From: JACMLC01 sp963720235
GTDB lineage: Bacteria > Acidobacteriota > Blastocatellia > Pyrinomonadales > Pyrinomonadaceae
Assembly (NCBI GenBank): GCA_963720235.1
Contig: OY970389.1
Location: 124,001-188,000 of the forward strand
Length of the DNA stretch: 64,000 nt
Direction: 5' to 3'
Part shown: in pieces, positions 45,600-52,808 of the stretch
How the letters are laid out: every line of letters begins with the position of its first letter
Numbering within the stretch: position 1 is the first letter of the stretch
Position numbers and translations under genes: made by a program
The notes under the pieces: generated by a model
Seen by the model: the letters and a program-made list of their open reading frames with translations, nothing else
Database searches by the model: none
What the model was told of the DNA's origin: nothing

Positions 45600-45626
45600 C
45601 TCAAGGATTCCTCAAGTGGCCTCAAG
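45600..45626 (+). promoter_or_regulatory. Three CTCAAG units, distal cluster of the second subtilase
   Basis: CTCAAG at 45600, 45611 and 45621 (spacings 11 and 10 bp). The cluster lies 73-74 bp upstream of the proximal pair, the same arrangement as at the M36 gene. Confidence 0.5.
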
Positions 45627-45683
45627 CCTCTGAAAAAGCTCGAAAAACCTAACAAAATCGCAAACTGAAAATATTTTCGGCGG

Positions 45684-45700
45684 CTCAAGTTTTTCTCAAA
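45684..45700 (+). promoter_or_regulatory. CTCAAG direct repeat, proximal cluster of the second subtilase
   Basis: CTCAAG at 45684 and CTCAAA at 45695, 11 bp apart, inside the same CTCAAGTTTTTCTCAAA 17-mer as at 41588. -10-like sequence (TCTATTCT) begins 8-10 bp downstream. The gene starts at 45817. Confidence 0.55.
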
Positions 45701-45816
45701 GGGCAAGGTCTATTCTCTCAATCGTTGACAGCGACACGTTCTGCCCCTCGCGGAATTGAAAACTAACAGAAAGCGGATTTTGGGACTTTGCACCCGACAC
45801 GGAGGCCGATACAACC

Positions 45817-48342
45817 ATGATTAAGAGAATAGCTACTACTTTTATTGCAGCATTGCTCATCAGCTTTGCGACACTTTCGTCGGCGCAGGCCGCGACCCTC
45901 AGCCAGACGCTTTCGAGCCAGCTCAATCAACTGGGCGATTCGGCCAGCGTCGGATTCGTCATCGTTTCCTTTAACACCAACGACGGCTTGAGCGCGGCGC
46001 ACCTGAATATCCTGCGCGGCATCGGCATCAATAAAGGTATCACTTTCCAAAAGCTAGGCATGGTCGGCGTTCCTGCGACAGCCGGACAGGTGCGCGCGCT
46101 GGCAAGCAACAGCGCGGTGCGCTCCGTCTGGTCGAATGACAAGCTCGAATATTACATGCATCAGGCGCGCGTCGTGGCTGGCGTTGACCGCGTGCTCTCC
46201 GATGGCGCGTTCACTTTTCGCAATGGCGGATTGCCAGTCTCCGGCAAGGGCGATTTCTCCGTGATGGTCATTGATTCGGGCGTTGACGCCACGCACAACG
46301 ACCTCCGATTGGGCCAGAAAGTTGTCCAGAACGTGCAGGTCTTGACGAGCACTGACCTGGTTGCGGAAGGCTTCACGCCGCTCGTCACAGTCGAGAATGT
46401 GCCGAACACAGACCAGACCGTCGGGCATGGCACACACTGCGCTGGCATCATCGGCGGCACGGGCCAGAACTCCGGCGGCCTCTATCGCGGCGTCGCTCCC
46501 GGCGCAAAGCTCATCGGCGCAGGACTCGGCGCGGGCCTCTTCGTCCTCAACGCCGTCGGCGCGTGGGAATGGGCTCTCGTACATCAATTCGATTACAACA
46601 TACGCGTCATCTCCAACTCATACGGAAGCGGCGGGCCGTTTGAGCCGGACAACCCGATTCACGTCGCCAGCCGCAAAGCCTATGAACGCAACATCACTGT
46701 CGTCTTCGCGGCGGGCAACTCCGGCCCAGGCAAAGGAACTTACAATCAATATGCGAAAGCTCCGTGGGTCATCGGCGTCGCCGCCGGAACGAAAGAGGGC
46801 GGGCTTGCCAGCTTCTCTTCACGCGGTCTGCCGCGCGCAGAGCGACTCGGCAACGAGGATACGAGCGACGATTACGACACACCGACCATCACTGCTCCCG
46901 GCACTGGCCGCGAGTTTGCAACCAACACTGCGAAGTTCACTTCCGATATGGTTTCGGTGCGCGCCATCTCGAACCTGACGGCCAACGGCACGACGGCTGA
47001 CGCAGACTTGCCTGTCGCGCACATTCCTTTCTACACGCAGATTTCCGGCACTTCGATGGCGACGCCGTTCATCGCTGGCACAGTCGCCCTGATGCTCGAC
47101 GCAGACCCGACGCTGACGCCGGATCAGATTCGCAGCATCCTGACGGAAACATCTTCGCGCATGCCAGGCTATGAGGACTATGAAGTCGGCGCAGGCTACG
47201 TCAATGCTTATGCAGCGGTCGATAAAGTTTTCAATCGCTCGAAGAACTACGGCACATTCCGCGAGCCTGCTTTCAACGCGCGTTTCAGCGTGAGCGGCCC
47301 TGCCGCAGAGCCGTTCCACATTGACTACAGCCCGGCTGCTTTGCCCGGCCCCGGTTCAACCAACTCCGTGACCTTCACGGTTGCGGAAGGCATGAGCGTG
47401 CTGGATGTCTTCGCTACTTTCGACAACGCGATTGAGACTGGCGACGGCAACACCATCGGCATCCTGCTGACCGCGCCCGACGGCACGAAATATTCAAGCG
47501 GCATCGCGCTGCCGATTCTCAATGGCAACACACGTCAGGTCATCGTCAAGAATCCGCAGCCCGGCGAGTGGCTTCTCGAAGCACGCGGCGTGCGCGGCCT
47601 CGCGGCTCTGCCGAACGTCAGCCTGCCGACTTCCGGCGCGGCTCTGCCCGGCCCGGTTAACGGCACGATTCAACAGAAACTTTTCACGCTCGAAATGGTT
47701 GCGGACATTCAGGGACATACGGCGCAGGCGCAGATTGAAAACGCGCTCAAGAATCGCCAGATGGACACCTTCTCCGATAGCACCTTCCGCCCTGAAAGCG
47801 CAGTGACGCGCGCAGACCTGGCAAGGCTGCTGGTCTTGAACACGCCCGTGCGCCAGTCGCTCGGCTCAACGCAACGCTTCACAGATGTCTCTGCGGAACT
47901 TGCTCCGATTGCAGAAGCTGTGACGGCCAGCGGCTCGACGACACGCGATTACAACTTCACGCCGAAAGGCATGATGAGCGCAAGCGGCAGCGAGTTTCTT
48001 CCTGACGGCAAAGTTGAGCGTCTTGACATCGCAGTCGCGCTAGTGCGCGCGCTCGGCCTCGATGCGGAAGCCAAAGCCAAAGCGGGCCAGCCCGTGACGG
48101 TCACATATAGCGGGCAGACGCTCGTGCTGACGGACAACGCAGACATCCCAACAGCCTTGCGCGGCTATGTGCAACTCGCGCTCGACAGAGGCATTCTGCA
48201 AGCCACCTACACGCTCGAACAGGGGCCGTTTGACTTGCAGCCGACCCTGAAGGCGCGCGTCAATCCGCACAATCCAATGTCCAGAGCTTTCATGGCCTAC
48301 GCTCTCGACAACTTCCGCAGGAATTTCGTCGCAGGGACCTAA
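45817..48342 (+). CDS. Subtilase with I9-like prodomain and SLH-like C-terminus
   Basis: This exported S8 peptidase has 841 residues. The signal peptide ends near AQAA (about residue 28). The prodomain (about 40-120) contains GFVIVSFNTNDGLSAAHL. The catalytic triad is D153 (VIDSGVDATH), H204 (GHGTHCAG) and S413 (GTSMATP). A proprotein-convertase P-like region (about 505-600; LLTAPDGTKYSSG, VIVKNPQPGEWLLEARG) follows, then S-layer-homology-like repeats (about 635-841; FSDSTFRPESAVTRADLARLLV, FLPDGKVERLDIAVALVRALG). Unlike the first subtilase its last repeat is intact (NPMSRAFMAYALDNF). GGAGG precedes the ATG. Confidence 0.92.
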   Translation: MIKRIATTFIAALLISFATLSSAQAATLSQTLSSQLNQLGDSASVGFVIVSFNTNDGLSAAHLNILRGIGINKGITFQKLGMVGVPATAGQVRALASNSAVRSVWSNDKLEYYMHQARVVAGVDRVLSDGAFTFRNGGLPVSGKGDFSVMVIDSGVDATHNDLRLGQKVVQNVQVLTSTDLVAEGFTPLVTVENVPNTDQTVGHGTHCAGIIGGTGQNSGGLYRGVAPGAKLIGAGLGAGLFVLNAVGAWEWALVHQFDYNIRVISNSYGSGGPFEPDNPIHVASRKAYERNITVVFAAGNSGPGKGTYNQYAKAPWVIGVAAGTKEGGLASFSSRGLPRAERLGNEDTSDDYDTPTITAPGTGREFATNTAKFTSDMVSVRAISNLTANGTTADADLPVAHIPFYTQISGTSMATPFIAGTVALMLDADPTLTPDQIRSILTETSSRMPGYEDYEVGAGYVNAYAAVDKVFNRSKNYGTFREPAFNARFSVSGPAAEPFHIDYSPAALPGPGSTNSVTFTVAEGMSVLDVFATFDNAIETGDGNTIGILLTAPDGTKYSSGIALPILNGNTRQVIVKNPQPGEWLLEARGVRGLAALPNVSLPTSGAALPGPVNGTIQQKLFTLEMVADIQGHTAQAQIENALKNRQMDTFSDSTFRPESAVTRADLARLLVLNTPVRQSLGSTQRFTDVSAELAPIAEAVTASGSTTRDYNFTPKGMMSASGSEFLPDGKVERLDIAVALVRALGLDAEAKAKAGQPVTVTYSGQTLVLTDNADIPTALRGYVQLALDRGILQATYTLEQGPFDLQPTLKARVNPHNPMSRAFMAYALDNFRRNFVAGT

Positions 48343-48343
48343 A

Positions 48344-48444
48344 GATCGAGCCTGTCGCGGCGTTGCTTAGTCGGGAAGCAACGCACGCGACCTCGTAGGT
48401 TCGGGGGCGACCCTGGCAACAAATTGTTTAGGCTGCCCCCGATC
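48344..48444 (+). ncRNA. Candidate structured RNA upstream of the third subtilase
   Basis: A short closing stem GATC (48344-48347 / 48441-48444) encloses two arms. Arm one pairs GAGCCT with AGGTTC, GTCGCG with CGCGAC and GCGTTGCTT (48360-48368) with AAGCAACGC (48376-48384). Arm two pairs GGGGGC (48403-48408) with GCCCCC (48435-48440), with further CCT/AGG and AACAA/TTGTT pairing inside. No T-run follows, so it is not a plain terminator. It lies 44 nt before the next start and just after the previous stop. No known riboswitch class was matched by eye. Confidence 0.45.
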
Positions 48445-48488
48445 CGCTTCTTAAAAAGTTTCGCACGGATTGCATTTCGAGGAGGAGG

Positions 48489-50564
48489 ATGAAGGTAATG
48501 AAAAGGACGCTCATCACAACAGCTCTCTTGGCCCTGGCGATGATGTTTCAAGTGACGACAGAAGCGACCAACCTGCCCGGCCTCTCAGCCGCGCGAGTTG
48601 ACCCGCTGCTTATCTCGTATCTCTCGACGCGCATGCCAGGCACAAAGATTCCGGCAGTCATTACTTACAAGACTCGTCCCGGCGCATCAGAACTCGCGCG
48701 ATTGCAGAGCATCGGCATCACGAAGGGTTACGCGATGCGCGAGTTGCCGATGGTCGTTGCAGATGTCTCGCTCGTGCAGGCCAACGCCATCAAGTCGCAG
48801 CCCAATGTTGTCTCCGTCTGGGCCAATCGCGTCCTCAAGCCTTTAACAAATTCAAGCCGTCGCTTCATAGGCGTCCCGCAGATGATGGCCGACACGCAGG
48901 TCACTATGCGCAACACGCAGAATCCCGGAATGCCTGTCACAGGCAAAGGCATTGGCATCGGCTACATTGACACGGGCATTGACGGCACGCAGGCAGATTT
49001 ACAGTACGGCACAAAGGTCAGACAGAATGTCATTCAACCGCTCGCGCACATGGATGTCTCCGATGCAGGGCTGCTCGGCTTGGTTTATGTTCCTGTCGCG
49101 GACACCATCGCCGGAACAGGTTTCGTGCCGCCCGTCTATCTTGAAAACCAGCAGACCTCTGACCTCGAATCCGGTCACGGCACGCACGGCGCGGGAGTCG
49201 CGGCTGGCAATGGCGCAAACTCAGGCGGCTTTTACGGCGGCGTCGCGCCGGGCGCGCATCTCGTCGGCGTCAATGCAGGCGACGACAAAGGCTTGCCGCT
49301 CGTCACCATCATCGGCGCATACGATTATCTTCTGGTTCATCAATTCAATCACAACATCCGAGTCATCAATAACTCCTGGGGCGGCGGCTATGCTGCAAGC
49401 GAAGTCGCGCCGGAAAATCCTATCAACGTGGCGACGCGCTTTGCGCACGACCGCAACATCGTAGTCGTCTTTGCAGCAGGCAACGCAGGCGACACTCCGA
49501 CTTCGATTAATCCATATTCGACGATGCCTTGGACTATCTCTGTCGCGGCTGGCGAAAAGCAGGGCTTCGGCTCGCCCGCAGGCTTTAGCTCGCGCGGCAT
49601 AGACAACGGCACAGGCACAGACGTTGCCGGTCAACCCGCAGACCCGAACGCGCAGCCTAACCTCAGACCGGACATCACTGCTCCCGGCGTCGGCATCATC
49701 TCCGTGCGCGCGCATGGCGTCTCGGCTTTGATGAATGCGAGCGGCATGCTTAACGGCGATGCTTTGAACATCGCGCCGGGCTATCTGCCAAACTATCTTT
49801 CATCACAGGGGACAAGCTTTGCTTGCCCGCATGTCTCAGGCGTCGTCGCGCTGATGCTCGAAGCAGACCCGACGCTGACGCCGGATCAGGTCGTGACCAT
49901 TCTCAGACAGACGGCCAATCCGATGCCGTATGAAGAGCGTGTGGTCGGTGCGGGCTATGTGGACGCGCACAATGCAGTTCGCACAGTGTTCGGTCTCTCG
50001 CAGATTAACCATCCGGCGAATCTCTTCCCGCCAGCCAATCTGGAAATCGTTGATGTCGAGGGCGACCAACTGACAAATTCTTCGCTCGACATCTTGAGCG
50101 CAGATTTTTCATATGACGCTTCGACGCAGCAGATTGTCTATACCTTAACGGTTAAGGATTTGGCGGCGCGCACGGTCAACAATCAGTGGTACATCGGCTC
50201 GAACTACGGAACGACGACGCTCTTTGTCTCTGCGGCCAACGGCGAGACAGGCACGATGTCTTACGAGTTCGGCATCATCTCGACCTTGCCCAACGGGACA
50301 CGCAATCAGGGCGCGGTTGAGGATGCGAACGGAAATCCCGTTCCGGTTGATTCGGGTGAAGTGGTCGGCAATCAGATAATCATCAAGGTGTCGCTCGATA
50401 AGATTAACCGCGCGCTTGATGCGACAGGCAATACAAATGTGCTCGGCACGACTTCGACTTCAACAGAAGTCAATGCGCAAGTCCTGCTCGGAACATCCGT
50501 GTCAGGCGGCTTGCTCTTGAACGCGGACACAGCTTCGGGCAGAGATTTTTATATCGGCAACTAA
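48489..50564 (+). CDS. Subtilase without SLH-like tail
   Basis: This exported S8 peptidase has 691 residues: a signal peptide (to about TEA), an I9-like prodomain (about 50-125; IPAVITYKTRPGASELARLQ), then D161 (YIDTGIDGTQ), H230 (GHGTHGAG) and S443 (GTSFACP). The C-terminal about 170 residues are beta-rich (ADFSYDASTQQIVYTLTVKDL, NNQWYIGSNYG) and unlike the tails of the other two subtilases, so the product may be released. GAGGAGGAGG lies directly before the ATG at 48489 and at better distance from a second ATG at 48498; either start is possible. No CTCAA repeats lie upstream. Confidence 0.9.
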   Translation: MKVMKRTLITTALLALAMMFQVTTEATNLPGLSAARVDPLLISYLSTRMPGTKIPAVITYKTRPGASELARLQSIGITKGYAMRELPMVVADVSLVQANAIKSQPNVVSVWANRVLKPLTNSSRRFIGVPQMMADTQVTMRNTQNPGMPVTGKGIGIGYIDTGIDGTQADLQYGTKVRQNVIQPLAHMDVSDAGLLGLVYVPVADTIAGTGFVPPVYLENQQTSDLESGHGTHGAGVAAGNGANSGGFYGGVAPGAHLVGVNAGDDKGLPLVTIIGAYDYLLVHQFNHNIRVINNSWGGGYAASEVAPENPINVATRFAHDRNIVVVFAAGNAGDTPTSINPYSTMPWTISVAAGEKQGFGSPAGFSSRGIDNGTGTDVAGQPADPNAQPNLRPDITAPGVGIISVRAHGVSALMNASGMLNGDALNIAPGYLPNYLSSQGTSFACPHVSGVVALMLEADPTLTPDQVVTILRQTANPMPYEERVVGAGYVDAHNAVRTVFGLSQINHPANLFPPANLEIVDVEGDQLTNSSLDILSADFSYDASTQQIVYTLTVKDLAARTVNNQWYIGSNYGTTTLFVSAANGETGTMSYEFGIISTLPNGTRNQGAVEDANGNPVPVDSGEVVGNQIIIKVSLDKINRALDATGNTNVLGTTSTSTEVNAQVLLGTSVSGGLLLNADTASGRDFYIGN

Positions 50565-50637
50565 ATTCTCTCCCTCGCCCCAATCGCGCACGGCGTCTTT
50601 GTTGGGGGACGAAGGTCGCTAAAAGCGCGATTGCCCT

Positions 50638-50688
50638 GCCGGTTCTGTGCTCAGTTTGTCGGGAACTGAACACAGAACCGGCTTTTTA
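50638..50688 (+). terminator. Rho-independent terminator
   Basis: GCCGGTTCTGTG (50638-50649) pairs with CACAGAACCGGC (50671-50682); inner bases TCAGTT and AACTGA extend the stem. TTTTTA follows. Confidence 0.88.
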
Positions 50689-50846
50689 GCGTTTGCAGGT
50701 GAAGAAAAGTTTGCAGCATCTTCGTCCATCGTGCTAATTATTGGTGTCACCGGACGAGCCGCGCGAAAGATTCTGGAAGAATTTGAGAACCGAGCCGCGC
50801 CGCTTAATCTGAAATCATATCCTCGTCGAAGAAGGAGAGCTGGAAG

Positions 50847-51146
50847 ATGACGTATGTCGTAGTAGAACTGTGCGTGGATTGCAAATATACGGATTGTGCT
50901 GCGGTCTGTCCGGTAGAGGCTTTTCATGAACTGCCGGATCGCCTGTATATCAACCCGGATACCTGCATTGATTGTGATGCCTGCGTGCCTGAATGTCCCG
51001 TCGAAGCCATCTTTGCTGACACGACTCTGCCGGACACATGGGCGGAATGGCTCGCGCTCAACGCGGAGGCAGAGAATTACCCGACCATCAGCGGGAAGAT
51101 TCCCGCGCTGCACGGGCCGAGCTGCTCTGGCCCACCCGAAGGCTAA
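50847..51146 (+). CDS. fdxA: FdxA-type 7Fe ferredoxin
   Basis: This 99-residue electron carrier has the two-cluster pattern C9, C17, C21-P, then C40-x2-C43-x2-C46-x3-C50-P, as in FdxA-type ferredoxins with one [3Fe-4S] and one [4Fe-4S] cluster. C12 is the extra Cys usual in this group (CVDCKYTDC). The C-terminal tail (about 60-99, WAEWLALNAEAENYP) is also typical. The ATG follows AAGGAGAGC. It stands alone, and a palindromic repeat follows 34 nt after the stop. The redox partner is not evident. Confidence 0.93.
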   Translation: MTYVVVELCVDCKYTDCAAVCPVEAFHELPDRLYINPDTCIDCDACVPECPVEAIFADTTLPDTWAEWLALNAEAENYPTISGKIPALHGPSCSGPPEG

Positions 51147-51180
51147 ACGCCTTCTCACAGACAAAAATTGCAATCACCTG

Positions 51181-51255
51181 CGCCCTGCCTGATGGTCGGG
51201 CTACTGCCCCTCTCTTGTAAGCTGCGGGGCAGTAGCCCGACCGTCAGCGAGGGCG
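51181..51255. repeat. Palindromic element, GCCCTCCCTGACGGTCGGGC family (copy 3)
   Basis: CGCCCTGCCTGATGGTCGGG on the left, GCTACTGCCCCTC..GGGGCAGTAGC inside, CCCGACCGTCAGCGAGGGCG on the right. Changes in the outer arms are not all compensated, so this copy may be decaying. Confidence 0.8.
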
Positions 51256-51317
51256 CATCAGTTTTTGCGATTGAGCGGTCTAAAAACAGGGCAAAAATAA
51301 AACAATGATTAAAACAG

Positions 51318-51347
51318 TTGTCAAAAGGGCATTGTTTAGCCTAATAT
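51318..51347 (+). promoter_or_regulatory. Sigma-70-like promoter for the polysaccharide locus
   Basis: TTGTCA (51318-51323) and TAATAT (51342-51347) are 18 bp apart in an AT-rich stretch. It would drive the epimerase gene with a leader of about 220 nt. Otherwise the gap 51256-51574 holds nothing recognised. Confidence 0.45.
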
Positions 51348-51574
51348 CTTTGATGTCGGGCAACTTGTCCGGCGCATTTGCCGGAACTGGCACGGCCTCC
51401 TGAAATCCCGATCTCTCGATCTGAATAAACCATTTCCGCTGACCAGCTTAGACTATTTCCCGGAAGTAGGAATAAAACGCCAATTAGCGGAAATCGTGCG
51501 GCTTTAACCCTCTTTCCATATTGTCAGAGGATGTGACCATTCTTAGCACACCTCTTGACGTAAAGCGCCCCAAC

Positions 51575-52807
51575 ATGAGCACCACCTTTCAGACAACGCC
51601 CAGACTCAACTGGCTGAGATTGTTCAGAGCGCGTCCGTCCGCCCGCGCGCCGCGCAAAAAGGTGCTCACGCTCTTTGGCACGCGCCCCGAAGCAATCAAA
51701 CTCGCCCCGGTCATACGCGGTCTTGAAGCTCTGCAAGATTCTTTCCAGACCATCAATGTCGCTTCGGGCCAGCACACGGATTTGCTCTATCCTTTCATCA
51801 GCCTGCTAGGCATACGCATAGACCACGACCTGCATGTGATGTCGCCTGCTCAGACGCCCAATCAGGTTTGCGCGCGTGTGCTTGCGGCGATGGACAAAAT
51901 ACTGGCAGAGGAACAGCCAAATTTGATTCTGGTCCAGGGCGATACGACGACTGCCTTGGCGGGCGCGCTCGCGGGCTTTCACAGAAAAATTCCTGTGGGC
52001 CATGTAGAGGCTGGCCTGCGCTCAGGCAATCCGCGCAGCCCTTACCCGGAAGAGATGAATCGCCGTATGATTACGCGGCTGGCGACGCATCATTTCGCGG
52101 CCACACAGCGCAATCGCATGACGCTGCTCGCAGAAGGCGTCGAACCTCGGAATGTTTTCGTGACCGGCAATCCTGTGGTTGATTCGCTCCAAAGTATCAT
52201 CAAAAAATTGTCGCCGCAGAATTCTGCGATGGAAGAGTTATTGGACAAGACAGATGGATTAAAGCGCATTGTCCTGACGACGCACAGGCGCGAGAGCTTT
52301 GGCGAGTTGATGCTGGAAAATCTTGTGACGCTGCGCCGCTTTGTCGAAGAGCGCGAAGATGTCTCGCTTATCTTTCCGGTGCATCCGAATCCTTCTGTCG
52401 TAGAGGCTGCACGCGCGGCTCTCTCGCATCACCCGCGGATACATTTGATAGAGCCTTTGGGCTACGAAGATTTCATTGCGCTGCTTTCCGCCGCGTGGCT
52501 TATAGTTTCTGATTCGGGCGGCGTGCAGGAAGAAGCCCCGACGCTCGGCAAGCCCTTGTTGGTTTTGAGAGAGAACACAGAAAGGCCGGAAGCTTTAGAA
52601 TCAGGCATCGCGCGTCTGGTCGGCGGGCGACCGGAAGTTTTAGAGCAGATGCTCGAAGAAGCTTACAGCGACGGAAGCTGGACGAGCGAAGTGCATCGCA
52701 TCGAAAATCCTTTCGGCGCGGGAGATAGCGGGCAACGCATTGCAGAGATTATCGCGCAAGTCTTAAATGTCAGCGCGGAGCATGAACGGGTAGCTGTAAA
52801 TACTTAA
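51575..52807 (+). CDS. wecB: UDP-N-acetylglucosamine 2-epimerase family protein
   Basis: It interconverts UDP-GlcNAc-type sugars and their manno epimers at C2. The 410 residues contain VLTLFGTRPEAIKLAPVI at the start of the Rossmann domain, GQHTDLL, VQGDTTTALAGAL, GHVEAGLRS with PYPEEMNRR, THRRES, and SDSGGVQEEAPTLGKPLLVLRENTERPEA, all hallmarks of the non-hydrolysing epimerases. In this context it may act on UDP-GlcNAc (WecB) or a diacetamido uronate (WbpI-like); sequence alone does not decide. A leader of about 35 polar residues is unusual. The ATG is chosen over an upstream TTG; no clear SD. One base separates it from the next start codon. Confidence 0.88.
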   Translation: MSTTFQTTPRLNWLRLFRARPSARAPRKKVLTLFGTRPEAIKLAPVIRGLEALQDSFQTINVASGQHTDLLYPFISLLGIRIDHDLHVMSPAQTPNQVCARVLAAMDKILAEEQPNLILVQGDTTTALAGALAGFHRKIPVGHVEAGLRSGNPRSPYPEEMNRRMITRLATHHFAATQRNRMTLLAEGVEPRNVFVTGNPVVDSLQSIIKKLSPQNSAMEELLDKTDGLKRIVLTTHRRESFGELMLENLVTLRRFVEEREDVSLIFPVHPNPSVVEAARAALSHHPRIHLIEPLGYEDFIALLSAAWLIVSDSGGVQEEAPTLGKPLLVLRENTERPEALESGIARLVGGRPEVLEQMLEEAYSDGSWTSEVHRIENPFGAGDSGQRIAEIIAQVLNVSAEHERVAVNT

Positions 52808-52808
52808 G

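Noticed and set aside
48344..48444. Structured region as a simple terminator of the second subtilase
   Set aside because: It has two arms with a closing stem and no run of T after either arm.
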